Assembly: GCA_965228625.1 (NCBI GenBank)
Contig: OZ245829.1
Span: forward strand, 2,170,001-2,234,000
Direction: 5' to 3'
From: UBA2767 sp965228625
Lineage (GTDB): Bacteria > Pseudomonadota > Alphaproteobacteria > Rhizobiales > Methyloligellaceae
Length of the DNA stretch: 64,000 bases
Part shown: positions 52,293-62,230 of the stretch, in pieces
Position numbering within the stretch: position 1 is the first letter of the stretch
How the letters are laid out: each line of letters starts with the position of its first letter
Notes under the pieces: generated by a model
What the model was told of the DNA's origin: nothing
The model's input: only the letters and a program-made list of their open reading frames with translations
Database searches by the model: none
Made by a program: the position numbers and the translations under genes

Positions 52293-53504
52293 ATGGAGCG
52301 GACCCCGTCACTTGACATCAACGATGCGGGCTTGACGGCCTTTCTGGCGAACCTCGTCCGCGCACCTTCACCCAATCCGCCCGGAAACGAAGGGCTCGTC
52401 GCCGAGCTCATGGTCACCCGGCTCGTGGGGCTCGGCTTCGAGACAACCACCGTCGAGGCGGCGCCGGGACGCCCGAGCATCGTGGCCAGGCTCGCCGGTT
52501 CCGGCGGGGGGCCGACGCTCCTTTTCAACGGTCACATGGATGTCCAGCCGCCGGGAATCCACTGGTCGCGCGATCCGTTTGGCGCGACGATCGAGGGACG
52601 GCGGCTCTACGGCCAGGGTGCCATGGACATGAAGGCCGGGCTGGCCGCCGTCGTCTACGCGGTCGACAGCCTGCAGCGGGCCGGACGGCGCCTCGCCGGC
52701 GACGTTGTGATTACGGCGGTGGCGGACGAGGTCTGTGGTGGCCATCTCGGGACCGGGTTTCTCGTTTCGAAAGGTCTCGTGCAAGCCGACATGGCGGTCG
52801 TCTGCGAACCGACCGGAGATACGGTTCGGGTCGCACATCGCGGCGCGTTGTGGCTCGAGGTCGAGATCGCGGGCAAGTCGGCCCATGGCGGCCGACCGTG
52901 GCTCGGTGTGAACGCCGTCTCGAAAGCGGCCCGGATCATAACCGCTATCGAAGATGAGCTCGTACCGAGCCTGCAGGACCGTGTGCATCCGCTCCTTCCG
53001 GCGCCGACAATCAACATCGGCGCAATAAAGGGCGGCAGCAAATTCAACCTCGTCGCCGACCATGCCGTGTTCCAGATCGACCGCCGGCTGATGCCGGGGG
53101 AAGACGCTAACGCGGCGGAAGCGGAAGTCGCCGAACTTTGCGGATCGATTTGCGCCGCCGACAATGAGGACTGGTCGGTCGATGTAAGGAGGGCGATGCA
53201 TGTGTCGCCGGGCGAGGTGGACCCCGACGAAGAGATCGTCAAAGCCTGCCGGTCGGCGCATCGGAGCGTGACCGGAGAGGACGCGGCCATCGGGTCGACG
53301 GCGGGTTTCGAAGATGCCCACTTTCTGCTCGACGCGGGCATCCCGACGGCCATGTACGGGCCCTACCGGCGCACCGCGCCCGGAGAGGACCCCCACCACA
53401 CGATCTCGGGCATGGCCGATGAGTTCGTTGACCTTGACGACGTGGGGCGCGCAGCCCGCATCTACGCGCAGCTTATGATCGATATGCTGGACGAACCGTC
53501 ATGA
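52293..53504 (+). CDS. M20 family metallopeptidase (second copy)
   Basis: A 403-residue M20 hydrolase. Motifs: FNGHMDVQPP, GQGAMDMKAG, the catalytic Glu in VADEVCGG and a C-terminal DPHHTISG. The second Glu of the usual DEExGG motif is Val, so one metal ligand is changed. CGAGGGC precedes ATG 52293. It heads a run of coupled genes (ureohydrolase, lyase, MmgE/PrpD, M20, M24, M28) and its stop overlaps the next start by four bases. Confidence 0.86.
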   Translation: MERTPSLDINDAGLTAFLANLVRAPSPNPPGNEGLVAELMVTRLVGLGFETTTVEAAPGRPSIVARLAGSGGGPTLLFNGHMDVQPPGIHWSRDPFGATIEGRRLYGQGAMDMKAGLAAVVYAVDSLQRAGRRLAGDVVITAVADEVCGGHLGTGFLVSKGLVQADMAVVCEPTGDTVRVAHRGALWLEVEIAGKSAHGGRPWLGVNAVSKAARIITAIEDELVPSLQDRVHPLLPAPTINIGAIKGGSKFNLVADHAVFQIDRRLMPGEDANAAEAEVAELCGSICAADNEDWSVDVRRAMHVSPGEVDPDEEIVKACRSAHRSVTGEDAAIGSTAGFEDAHFLLDAGIPTAMYGPYRRTAPGEDPHHTISGMADEFVDLDDVGRAARIYAQLMIDMLDEPS

Positions 53505-54562
53505 GTTCCGTCATCGACTGGGAGGAGATCAAGAGCCACTACCGCGTCAAGGACCGCGACTTCCCCATGCTCGATGACGACATGCCAACCTTCATGGGCG
53601 TACCGCATGCGCGCGATGCCGAAGAGCTTGCCGGTGCCGACGTCGTCATTGTCGGCGCCCCGTACGTCGCAGGCGCGAAAGGCAAGTATGCCGGCGTCGA
53701 CAAGTCGGAGTGGGTACTTGCGCCCAGACGCGTCCGGCAACAGTCGATCCGATACCCTTCCGGCTATGTGCAGGATTTCGATCTGGACATCTTCGAGCAC
53801 CTGAATGTCATGGACTACGGCGACGCGGACATCTCTCCCGAGGTGAACGCAAATCCGACCGCTGAGAACATCCTCAAGGCGCAGGCCGCGGTTGAAGCGA
53901 AAGTCGTCGATGTGCTCGCCGCCGGCGCCGTCCCGGTCGTTATCGGCCAGAATTCGCCCTGCGGCTCCTATGCGATCGCCAAACCCATTGCCGAACGCAC
54001 GCAAGGCAAGGTCGGCATGATCAGCCTCGATACCCACTGGGACGCCAAGCCCATCGACTGGCTCACAAAGGACCCGCGCATCGCCGGCAGCGGCAACTGG
54101 AAGGCCAAGACCTACGAGTTTCACGACAATTTCTCGATCCCGAACCTGGTCGAAATCGGCGAACGCGGAATGCTGGAGCCGAAGGAGATCGTTCGTTACT
54201 ACCTGGAGAACGGGGCGCATTTCATCCCGATGTGGAAGGTTCGCACCGAGCTCGGCATCGACGGTCTGTGCCGCGAGCTTCGCCATGCCTATGACGGTAC
54301 GGACGCGGTCTACGTTCACTTCGACATGGACGTGATCGGCGGCGCCGGCCCGGCCCCGGGCGACATTCTCGGCGATCTCGTCGAACCGATCGGCATGAGC
54401 GATTTCGAAGTGATCCGGATCGCCCACGAGGTGGGACGGCGCGGTCTCGACGGGCTGTCCTTCATCTGTATTCCGCCGGGCTCGGCCGCGGTCTACCGGC
54501 TGATCGTCTACATCATCGTCTATCTGATGGTCGGTTTGATTCAGGGCCGCAAGGCCCCCTGA
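53501..54562 (+). CDS. Ureohydrolase (arginase/agmatinase family) with altered metal site
   Basis: A 353-residue ureohydrolase-fold protein. The middle metal motif SLDTHWDAKP and the pair HFDMDVIGG are kept, but the first His motif GGDHS reads GQNSPCGS and the usual xxDP ending is lost. Canonical members split guanidino groups to urea; this one may use another chemistry. It overlaps the M20 gene and is followed by an argininosuccinate-lyase-like gene. Confidence 0.8.
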   Translation: MSSVIDWEEIKSHYRVKDRDFPMLDDDMPTFMGVPHARDAEELAGADVVIVGAPYVAGAKGKYAGVDKSEWVLAPRRVRQQSIRYPSGYVQDFDLDIFEHLNVMDYGDADISPEVNANPTAENILKAQAAVEAKVVDVLAAGAVPVVIGQNSPCGSYAIAKPIAERTQGKVGMISLDTHWDAKPIDWLTKDPRIAGSGNWKAKTYEFHDNFSIPNLVEIGERGMLEPKEIVRYYLENGAHFIPMWKVRTELGIDGLCRELRHAYDGTDAVYVHFDMDVIGGAGPAPGDILGDLVEPIGMSDFEVIRIAHEVGRRGLDGLSFICIPPGSAAVYRLIVYIIVYLMVGLIQGRKAP

Positions 54563-54582
54563 ACAAGGAAAGGGAGGCCCAA

Positions 54583-56094
54583 ACGATCAGCAGCAAAGAG
54601 GACGCTTTTCTTGAAGAGGCACGCCTGGGACCGCGGGCGCAGGCGCTCATCGACTGTGAGGAAGTGCCGCATATCCCGCGCCTGAAACGGCGGTTTCGGG
54701 AATATGTGCTGGTCGATCTGGCGCATGCGGTGATGCTGGCGGAAACGGGCATTCTTACACCTGAGCGCGGGGCCGCCCTTGTCGGCGCACTGCTCGAAAT
54801 CAGGGCGTCCGACGGCGAGGACTTTCCCTGGTTGCCGGACTCGGGATCATTCCTGGTACAGACCGAGCACCGCCTGAGCGAGCGCGTCGGCGACGACATC
54901 GCCGGCCGTCTGCAGACGGGCCGCAGCCGCAACGATCAGAGCGCCGCCGCGGACCGCCTCTTCATGCGCGACCTTCTGCTCGATGCCACCGAAGGAACCA
55001 TCAGGCTGCAGGAGGCCGTCCTTGCCCGCGCCGAGGCGCATGCCGAAACGCTGATGCCCGGATATACCCATCTGCAGCATGCCCAGCCGACGACCTTCGG
55101 GCATCATCTCATGCGCTACGGCGCCGCCTTCGACCGGGATCTCGGCCGCCTGGCCGACGCCTACGCACGAGCCAACCTGTCCAGCCTCGGCGGCGCGGCC
55201 ATGGCCGGTACGTCGTGGCCGGTGGACCGCCGGCGCACGGCGGAACTGCTCGGGCACGACGACATCGCCTTCAACTCGTCCGACGCGGGCGGCTTCGCGC
55301 GTGACTATATCGAAGAGGTTGTGGCCGTCCTGTCCCTGCTCATGTCCAATCTGGGCCGTCTGGCGAACGATCTGTATGTCTGGCATTCCTGGGAATTCGG
55401 CTACCTCGAAGTCGCTGACGGGCTTGCCGGCACGTCGAGCATCATGCCCCAGAAGAAGAACCCGCACTCCCTGGAGCGCATGAAGGCACTTGGCGGCCAG
55501 GCGGCGGGATGGCTGCCCGGCGTGATGGGGTGTCAGCACGGCATTGTCTCCACCGACCTGGATATCTGTTTCGCCGACGATCTGCTGACGGGAATCGGAG
55601 ATGCCACCTTGCAGGCGCTGCGCCTCGGCTGGGAGACCGTCTCTTCGCTGATCGTGAACGAGCAGCGCATGGGCGAAGCGGCCGGGGCGTTCTGGAGCAC
55701 GACCAGTCACCTGGCCGACGAACTGGTGCGGCGGTACGATCTGCCTTTCCGCGCTGCCCATCACGTGGTCGGGCGCTTCGTGCGCGACAGCATCGAGGCC
55801 GGGCGTACACCTGCCGACGCGCGTGCGGAAGACCTGACGAAGGCCGGGAAAGAGATGGCCGGCATCGACATCGACATGACCGGCGACGAGGTCCGCGAAA
55901 TCCTCGACGCCCGCGCGTTTCTCGACAGCCGTGTCACCGAAGGCAGCGTGCGCCCGAAGGAGACCCGCAAGCATTGTGCCGCCCTTTCCAAGGCTCTCGA
56001 GACGCACCGTGAACTCTGGACCAAGCGCAAGGGTGCGGTGGAACGCGCGATCGCGGAGCTGTCGCGGCGCGCTCAGGAACTCGCCGAAGCGTGA
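54583..56094 (+). CDS. Argininosuccinate-lyase-like C-N lyase (possible EDDS/iminodisuccinate lyase)
   Basis: A 503-residue fumarase/aspartase superfamily protein with the signature SSIMPQKKNPHSLE, TGRSRNDQSAAADR and HLQHAQPTTFGHHLMRY. Family members cleave C-N bonds to release fumarate. No ATG, GTG or TTG lies in frame before GTG 54664, but the coding pattern runs further up and GGGAGG lies five bases before an ACG at 54583; this start, or ATC 54586, is inferred. If wrong, the protein begins at 54664 (476 residues). It overlaps the next gene by one base. Confidence 0.85.
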   Translation, partial: TISSKEDAFLEEARLGPRAQALIDCEEVPHIPRLKRRFREYVLVDLAHAVMLAETGILTPERGAALVGALLEIRASDGEDFPWLPDSGSFLVQTEHRLSERVGDDIAGRLQTGRSRNDQSAAADRLFMRDLLLDATEGTIRLQEAVLARAEAHAETLMPGYTHLQHAQPTTFGHHLMRYGAAFDRDLGRLADAYARANLSSLGGAAMAGTSWPVDRRRTAELLGHDDIAFNSSDAGGFARDYIEEVVAVLSLLMSNLGRLANDLYVWHSWEFGYLEVADGLAGTSSIMPQKKNPHSLERMKALGGQAAGWLPGVMGCQHGIVSTDLDICFADDLLTGIGDATLQALRLGWETVSSLIVNEQRMGEAAGAFWSTTSHLADELVRRYDLPFRAAHHVVGRFVRDSIEAGRTPADARAEDLTKAGKEMAGIDIDMTGDEVREILDARAFLDSRVTEGSVRPKETRKHCAALSKALETHRELWTKRKGAVERAIAELSRRAQELAEA

Positions 56095-57515
56095 TGGCCG
56101 AAGAACCAGCAATCAGCGGATACGATCCTGCCCCCCAATGTCGCCAGCGCGCTCCAAGCATTGCCCTGGCCGCGTTCACCGCCGACCTGAACCTCTCCAG
56201 CGTCCCGGAGGATGTGGTTGACTATGCGCGGGTGCTGACGCTCGACCTTCTGGGGGCGGCCCTGGCCGGCGTGGAGACAGTCGAAGCCCGGTCCATGATC
56301 TCCGCCGCACAGGGTTTCGCTCCCCAGGACGGACCGTGCGGCATCTGGGGTACGCCGCACACGACAACCGCCGCAGCCGCCGCCCTGGTCAACGGTGTCG
56401 TCGCACACGCACAGGAGCTTGATGACTTTGGCGGCGCCGATCATTCCGGCGCGGTCGTAATCCCCGCCGTCCTGGCCATCGCCGAGGCCGAAGGCATCAC
56501 TGACGGCGCGCGTGTTCTCGAGGCCGTCATCGCCGGCTATGACGTGGCACTTCGGGTTCTCGAGGGAGCCGGCGGATACCGCGCCCACAATGGTCTTGGC
56601 TGGCACTCGACCGGCACGTGCGGCAGTTTCGGTGCCGCGGCGGCGGCGGCGCGGATGCTCGGGCTCGACCGGGAGAAGACGGCCTGGGCGCTGGGTATTG
56701 CCGGCAGCTTCACCGGTGGCGTGTGGGCCTTCCTGTCCGACGGATCCATGAGCAAGCGCTATCACACGGGCCGCGCGGCCGAGATCGGGCTCACCGCGGC
56801 CTATATGGCCCGCGCAGGCTTCACCGGACCGACGCGCGTGCTCGACGCCGAGTATGGCGGTTACTTCTCCACCTATTGCGACGAACGCGCGCGGCCTGAA
56901 GCACTGACCGAAGGTCTGGGCCACGAATTCCGGATCATGAAGAGCGGAATCAAACCCTACGCCGCATGCCGCGGGCTGCATGCCGCGCTGGACGTCGTCC
57001 TGCGGCTCAGGGCCGAGCACGGCCTGACGGCCGATGATATCGACCGTGTCGACGTGCGCTGCAGTGCCGCCAACAAGCTCTCGATCGGGGATCCGGACCC
57101 GACCACACGGCTGGCGGCGCAGATGAGCCTGCCCTACGGCGTCGCCGTCGGCGTGGTCACGGGTCGCGCATCGCTCGCCGAATTCGAGGATCGCTGGATC
57201 AACGACCCGACCGTCCGCGCGCTCATGGGCCGCGTCACCATGACCGTCGATCCCGAACAGGGCGAGTATTCCGAACCTGTCATCGAGATCGTCACCTCCG
57301 ACGGCATGCGGCTGGAGGGCCATGAGCCCGTGGGTCTCGGCGACCCGCTCAATCCGCTGACGACAGAACAGGTAACCGCGAAGTACCGCGAACTGGCGGC
57401 ACGCGCCCTGACGGCGGAGGCGGTGCAGGAGCTGGAAGCTGCCGTGCTTGGCCTGCCCGCCGCCGGCAGCCTGCCCACGATGCTCGCTTCCTTGCGGCGC
57501 GCAAACTCACGCTGA
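56094..57515 (+). CDS. MmgE/PrpD family protein (second copy, possible iminodisuccinate epimerase)
   Basis: A 473-residue MmgE/PrpD protein: VNGVVAHAQELDDFGGADHSG, LGWHSTGTCGSFGA and KPYAACRGLHAALD. It follows the C-N lyase with a one-base overlap. In known iminodisuccinate/EDDS degraders an MmgE/PrpD-fold epimerase works with a C-N lyase of the argininosuccinate-lyase type, so the pair suggests the same task, though this is inferred. Confidence 0.85.
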   Translation: MAEEPAISGYDPAPQCRQRAPSIALAAFTADLNLSSVPEDVVDYARVLTLDLLGAALAGVETVEARSMISAAQGFAPQDGPCGIWGTPHTTTAAAAALVNGVVAHAQELDDFGGADHSGAVVIPAVLAIAEAEGITDGARVLEAVIAGYDVALRVLEGAGGYRAHNGLGWHSTGTCGSFGAAAAAARMLGLDREKTAWALGIAGSFTGGVWAFLSDGSMSKRYHTGRAAEIGLTAAYMARAGFTGPTRVLDAEYGGYFSTYCDERARPEALTEGLGHEFRIMKSGIKPYAACRGLHAALDVVLRLRAEHGLTADDIDRVDVRCSAANKLSIGDPDPTTRLAAQMSLPYGVAVGVVTGRASLAEFEDRWINDPTVRALMGRVTMTVDPEQGEYSEPVIEIVTSDGMRLEGHEPVGLGDPLNPLTTEQVTAKYRELAARALTAEAVQELEAAVLGLPAAGSLPTMLASLRRANSR

Positions 57516-57525
57516 AGAGGGCACT

Positions 57526-58746
57526 TTGCTGAATCGCCAAGACCTTCTCGATCGGATCGACGCGCGCGCGGCACTGGATTTCCTGGCCGAGATGGTCCGG
57601 TTCAAAAGCTACAGCGGCGAACCCGGCGAGACGGAACTCGCCCGCTTCATGGCCGGCCGGATGGAAGCGCTCGGCCTCCGTGCTGAACTGCAACCTGTCG
57701 AGGGCGACCGCACCAACGCCATCGGCACCCTGACGGGCACGGGCGGCGGGCGAAGTCTCCTTTTCAACGGTCACATGGACACGAACCCGGCGACTGAGGG
57801 CTGGACGGTCGATCCGTGGGGCGGGCACCACGACGACGACTTCATCTACGGCATCGGCGTGTCCAACATGAAGGCCGGAGACGCGGCCGCGTTCATGGCG
57901 GTCAAGACCCTCGTCGACGCCGGTGTGGCCCTGAAGGGCGACGTGATCCTGGAGTATGTGGTCGGTGAATTGCAGGGCGGCGTCGGCACCGTCAAGGCGA
58001 TCGAAAGCGGGATCGCCGCCGACTGCTTCATCAACATGGAGCCGACGGACCTGAACGGCCTGAGCCTCCACGCCGGCAGCTTCAACGTGGAAATCGAGCT
58101 TACCGGCATCACCCGTCATGTCTCCAAGCGCGAGGAGGCGGTGGATGCCATCGCGGCGGCGGCCGCGCTGATCCCGCGCTTCAACGCCATGACCTTCTCC
58201 AGCGCCGCCAATGCCGACCACAAGTCCGTCAACCGCGCCAATATCGGTGTGGTACGCGGCTCGCTCTCCCCTCAGTTCCACGACTGGCGTCCGCCGCAGG
58301 TCGCCGACTTCGTTCGGCTCGCGGGCACGGTTCGTTATGGCCCCAGCCAGTCGGAGGATGGGGTGCTGGCGGACATCCGGACCCTGCTCGATGAATTGAT
58401 CGCGGAAACACCCGGGTTGCAGGCAGTGGTCGTCAAGCAGCACGCCGGCGAACGCCCGTCGATGCTGCCGTTTGAGGTGGCCCGCGACGAACCGGTGGTG
58501 CAGGCGGTTGCCCGCGCGTATCGCACGGTTCGCGGCACCGATCAGAACCTCGGACCCGTGCGGCCATACTGTTTCTACGGTACCGACGCGGCACACCTGC
58601 TGCATCGCGCCGGGATGCCCGGTATCGTCTGCGGGCCGGGCGGGAAATACAACACCATGCCCGATGAACGGGTCGACATTGCCGATTACCTCGATGCCAT
58701 CCGCATCTATCTTCTGGCCATCCTCGAAATCTGCGAGCCCGGGTGA
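57526..58746 (+). CDS. M20-like protein with degenerate metal ligands
   Basis: A 406-residue M20-fold protein beginning at TTG 57526, with AGAGGG five bases upstream. The first motif FNGHMDTNP is kept, but the bridging Asp is Asn (GVSNMKAG), the EE pair is reduced (VVGELQGG) and the C-terminal His is missing (GPGGKYNTMPDE). It may bind or hydrolyse its ligand without the normal two-zinc centre. Its stop overlaps the next start region. Confidence 0.83.
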   Translation: MLNRQDLLDRIDARAALDFLAEMVRFKSYSGEPGETELARFMAGRMEALGLRAELQPVEGDRTNAIGTLTGTGGGRSLLFNGHMDTNPATEGWTVDPWGGHHDDDFIYGIGVSNMKAGDAAAFMAVKTLVDAGVALKGDVILEYVVGELQGGVGTVKAIESGIAADCFINMEPTDLNGLSLHAGSFNVEIELTGITRHVSKREEAVDAIAAAAALIPRFNAMTFSSAANADHKSVNRANIGVVRGSLSPQFHDWRPPQVADFVRLAGTVRYGPSQSEDGVLADIRTLLDELIAETPGLQAVVVKQHAGERPSMLPFEVARDEPVVQAVARAYRTVRGTDQNLGPVRPYCFYGTDAAHLLHRAGMPGIVCGPGGKYNTMPDERVDIADYLDAIRIYLLAILEICEPG

Positions 58747-59882
58747 TGCTTTTCCCTCAGGAAGAATACGAGGAGCGGCTGGCACGCCTGCGCGCGTTCA
58801 TGACGGATCGCGATGTGGCACTTGTCATCGCCGACGAAGCCGAGATGCTGCACTACTTCACGGGCTATGCGGTCTCCGAGAACCTGTACCGCGCGGCCGT
58901 GATCGCGCGCGATGGTCCGCCCACAATGGTCGTTCGCAAGCTCGATGAACAGCCCTTCCTAGACGCGTCCTGGTTCGACAGCCGCCGTGCCTTCGACGAC
59001 CTGGAAGACCCGGTGGAAGTGACGTGCGACGTCGTAAGGCAATTGGACGGCACGGAGGCACGCATCGGTCTCGACATGAACTCCTATTGCCTGCCCGCGA
59101 GGCGCTTCCGCCAGATGTCGGCGTTGCTGCCGTCGGCCGAATTCGTTGACTTCAGTGACGTCTTCCGGCCCCTGCGCCTCAACAAGTCGGCACGCGAGAT
59201 CGAGCTCATGCGCAAGGCGGCCGGTATCGCCGATGAAACCATGCGCCGCGCGATCGCGTCCGCCGATGACGGCGCATCATCTCGCGCCGCCGCCGCGGTG
59301 GCGTCCGCATCGTTCGTCGAGCTGGGCGCGGATTTCGGGCGGAGCGGTCCGATAACCGTCGGACGCGGCTGGAACTTCATGCACGGCAAGCTCTCCGACG
59401 ACCCGTTGCAACCGGGCGATATCCTGCACCTTGAGCTTGTTCCGAAGGTGAGCGGTTACTGCGCGCGGCTGATGCGTCCGGCGGTGATGGGCGACCCTCC
59501 CGGAGAACTCGGCGAAGCTGCAAGCAAGCTGATCGAGATACAGGATCGCCAGATTGCCGCGATGGTACCGGGCGCGCCGGCCAACGAAGTTGACGCCATC
59601 CTGCGCCAGGGCGTACTCGACGCCGGTTTGCGCCAGACCTATGTCAACAACACCGGGTACACGCTCGGCTACTATTTCGAACAGGCGCCGCGCACGAGCG
59701 ACTTTACCCGCTTGTTCACGCCGCAGGCCGACTGGCGGCTGGAGGCTGGCATGACGTTTCACATGTATGCGTCAGCCGATTTGGGGATCGCGTTCAGCGA
59801 AACCGTTCTGGTGGGTTCGGACGGCCCGGAACGGCTGACGAAGCTTGAGCGGAAGCTGTTCCGGTGTGGAGAGCGGTCATGA
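58746..59882 (+). CDS. M24 (pita-bread fold) protein, creatinase-like, without canonical metal ligands
   Basis: A 378-residue M24-fold protein. The first metal Asp becomes Glu (ILHLELVPK), the second becomes Arg (GYCARLMRP), the His of the GHGIG loop becomes Tyr (TGYTLGYYFE) and only the last Glu in FSETVLV remains. Metal-free M24 relatives include creatinase and ectoine hydrolase. ATG 58746 shares one base with the previous stop; GTG 58743 is an alternative. Confidence 0.82.
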   Translation: MLFPQEEYEERLARLRAFMTDRDVALVIADEAEMLHYFTGYAVSENLYRAAVIARDGPPTMVVRKLDEQPFLDASWFDSRRAFDDLEDPVEVTCDVVRQLDGTEARIGLDMNSYCLPARRFRQMSALLPSAEFVDFSDVFRPLRLNKSAREIELMRKAAGIADETMRRAIASADDGASSRAAAAVASASFVELGADFGRSGPITVGRGWNFMHGKLSDDPLQPGDILHLELVPKVSGYCARLMRPAVMGDPPGELGEAASKLIEIQDRQIAAMVPGAPANEVDAILRQGVLDAGLRQTYVNNTGYTLGYYFEQAPRTSDFTRLFTPQADWRLEAGMTFHMYASADLGIAFSETVLVGSDGPERLTKLERKLFRCGERS

Positions 59883-61132
59883 ACGAGGACATCGTCGAGG
59901 AAGTTTTCCACTCCGCCGACCTGATGCGGGACTTCAGCACGATCTGCGATACCGGAGGCCGCCTTGCGGGCACGCGGAGCGAGCAACTGGCGCAGGATTA
60001 TCTCGCCAGCCGCCTGGAGCAACTGACCGGCGAGCCGCCCGAGTTGTCACCCGTCGCATATGCCGGCTGGTCGCGTGGGCATGCAGAGGTCGAGCGCACG
60101 GACGGCGCGACCGGCCCCCTGCCCTGCGTGTCGCTGGTCCGGTCCCCGCCGACTTCCGGCGACGGGCTCGTTGCCGGCCTGATCGACCTCGGCCGCGGCG
60201 CGGAAGCGGACTTCCAGGCGCGGGCGGACGACATTCCGGGAAACATCGTAATGGTCCGGCACGAATACATGTTTGCGACGGAGACGATCCACCGGCGGCG
60301 CAAATATCAATGGGCGATGGACCACGGGGCCGCGGGTTTCCTGATCGCCAATCCTGTTCCGCACGCGGGTCCGGTGACCGGATCGTCGGGCGCTACGCCG
60401 GAGCGGGGCATCCCCGCCGCCGGTATCAGCGCGGACGTGGCCGACCACCTCACCGCCGGCGGCCCGGCGACACTGCGGCTCGCCATCGAAACGGACGTCA
60501 CACCTTGCGAAACGGCCAACCTGATCCTGGATCTGCCCGGCAAGGGTTCGGAGTGGGTTGTCCTGTCGGCTCATATCGACGGGCACCATCTGGCGGAAAG
60601 CGCGATGGACAACGCGACAGGCCTCGCGGCAGCCCTTGCCATCGCCTCGGCCATGGTGCCTCGCGCAGATGAACTGAAGCGCGGGTTGCGCGTGGCCCTG
60701 TTCACCATCGAGGAGTGGGCTCTCGCCGGCTCACAGGCTTATGTGGACGGTCTTGCGGAGAATGAGCGCGCGGCCATCACCCTCAACCTCAATCTCGACA
60801 CGATCGCCGGCAGCCCCAACCTGACGGCGCTGACCAGCGAGTTCCCCAGGCTCGAAGCCTGGCTGACCGACCGCGCCAGGACGTATCGGTTTTCCGTGGG
60901 CACCCATCGCCCGATAATGGCCAACTCCGATCACTACAATTTCGCCCGCCACGGCATCCCGGCCACGCGCCTCGTTGCCGGCTTCAACGAGCCGCAGTCC
61001 GAGATCCGCCATGTGCTGACGCCCGGCGATACGCGGGAGCGGGTGAACGCCGATGATCTGCGTCGGGCCGCGGCGCTCGCTGCCACACTCACCCTCGGCG
61101 CTTGTCAGTCGGACATTTTGAAACTGCGTTAG
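59879..61132 (+). CDS. M28 family zinc aminopeptidase with PA domain
   Basis: A 417-residue M28 peptidase. The metal site is seen in SAHIDGHHLAESAMDNATG, the catalytic Glu pair in FTIEEWALAGS and a further His in NSDHYNFARHG; a protease-associated domain lies about residues 100-220. No signal peptide, so it is cytoplasmic. It overlaps the M24 stop by four bases and ends the coupled plus-strand run. Confidence 0.86.
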   Translation: MNEDIVEEVFHSADLMRDFSTICDTGGRLAGTRSEQLAQDYLASRLEQLTGEPPELSPVAYAGWSRGHAEVERTDGATGPLPCVSLVRSPPTSGDGLVAGLIDLGRGAEADFQARADDIPGNIVMVRHEYMFATETIHRRRKYQWAMDHGAAGFLIANPVPHAGPVTGSSGATPERGIPAAGISADVADHLTAGGPATLRLAIETDVTPCETANLILDLPGKGSEWVVLSAHIDGHHLAESAMDNATGLAAALAIASAMVPRADELKRGLRVALFTIEEWALAGSQAYVDGLAENERAAITLNLNLDTIAGSPNLTALTSEFPRLEAWLTDRARTYRFSVGTHRPIMANSDHYNFARHGIPATRLVAGFNEPQSEIRHVLTPGDTRERVNADDLRRAAALAATLTLGACQSDILKLR

Positions 61133-61169
61133 GGCCGTTTCGATTGAATCCGATTCAGTCGGAAGGGCT

Positions 61170-62144
61170 CTAGCCGAAGTAGTCCGCGCGCACGGCCTTG
61201 CCGATCAGATTGCAGATCAGGCGAACGGCGGTGATGCTGGTGATGGCATTCACGTCACGCGCCGGCGTGATCTCGACCACGTCCATCCCGAGAACGCGGC
61301 CCTTGCCGACGAGCCCGTGGATCAATGTGCGCATTTGCGGATAGGTGACGCCGCCGGGTGCGGGGCCGGCAACCGCCGGCGCAATGGTTGGATCGATACC
61401 GTCCGCGTCGACCGTCAGGTAATAGGTGCCGCCGGACGGAATACGTTCAAGAATGGCCTCCATGCCCTGCGACTGAAGCTCGATGTCGGTGATCAGATGC
61501 GCGCCATAGGCCTGCGCTGCTTCAAATTCCTCCAGCCGCCCACTGCCGGCCGAGCGCAGACCGATCTGGAAGATCTCGCCGATGTGATCCATTTCCGAGG
61601 CGCGGCGAATGGTGCTGGACAGACCCTCGCGCACACCGTTCATCTCGTCGCGCCAGTCGATATGCGCATCGACCTGAACGAGCGTTATCGGTTCTTTCAG
61701 ATCGGGTACCGAGGTCAGCCCGCGAAACACCGGGATCGGCACGGCGTGATCCCCTCCGAGCGAGACGATCATGCACCCGGCGGAAACGATCTTGCGCACC
61801 GCTTCCTCGGACAGGCGGATGTGCTTTTCCATATCCAGTTGGTCGCCGGGCACGTCGCCGCAATCCACGATCCTGATGTCCCGGCCATCGAGCATCGGAC
61901 CGCCGACGTCGAAGTCGTACCGCTCAAGCCCCCGCAACGCCCGCTGCCACGCGCGCCGTATGGCGGTCGGCGCGTTGGCCTGATCGTTGTTGACGTCTTC
62001 CATCGAATATGGCGAGCCGAAGGGCAGCCCGAGGATTGCCACATGGGCGCCGGTTTCCGCCAGAGTGTCCAGATCGAGCACCAGCGGTGCGTCGAACAGA
62101 GTGTGGAATTCGCGTCGCGGTTCAACGGTGAGTCGTTCAGACAT
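61170..62144 (-). CDS. Agmatinase/ureohydrolase family protein with intact metal site
   Basis: A 324-residue ureohydrolase with all manganese ligands: SLGGDHAVPIP, QVDAHIDWRD and TVDADGIDP, and the usual C-terminal MDVVEITPARD. It probably hydrolyses a guanidino compound to urea and an amine. GGGGAGAATCC precedes ATG 62144. It is the only one of the three ureohydrolases with a complete canonical site and may be the functional one. Confidence 0.88.
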   Translation of the reverse strand: MSERLTVEPRREFHTLFDAPLVLDLDTLAETGAHVAILGLPFGSPYSMEDVNNDQANAPTAIRRAWQRALRGLERYDFDVGGPMLDGRDIRIVDCGDVPGDQLDMEKHIRLSEEAVRKIVSAGCMIVSLGGDHAVPIPVFRGLTSVPDLKEPITLVQVDAHIDWRDEMNGVREGLSSTIRRASEMDHIGEIFQIGLRSAGSGRLEEFEAAQAYGAHLITDIELQSQGMEAILERIPSGGTYYLTVDADGIDPTIAPAVAGPAPGGVTYPQMRTLIHGLVGKGRVLGMDVVEITPARDVNAITSITAVRLICNLIGKAVRADYFG

Positions 62145-62230
62145 GTCTTGGATTCTCCCCCCGAGTTTTTCTTTGGCGCCGTAGGCGCGGGTTTTTGGTT
62201 TCCGTGTTTTGCTGTTGCCCGTGACGATCC

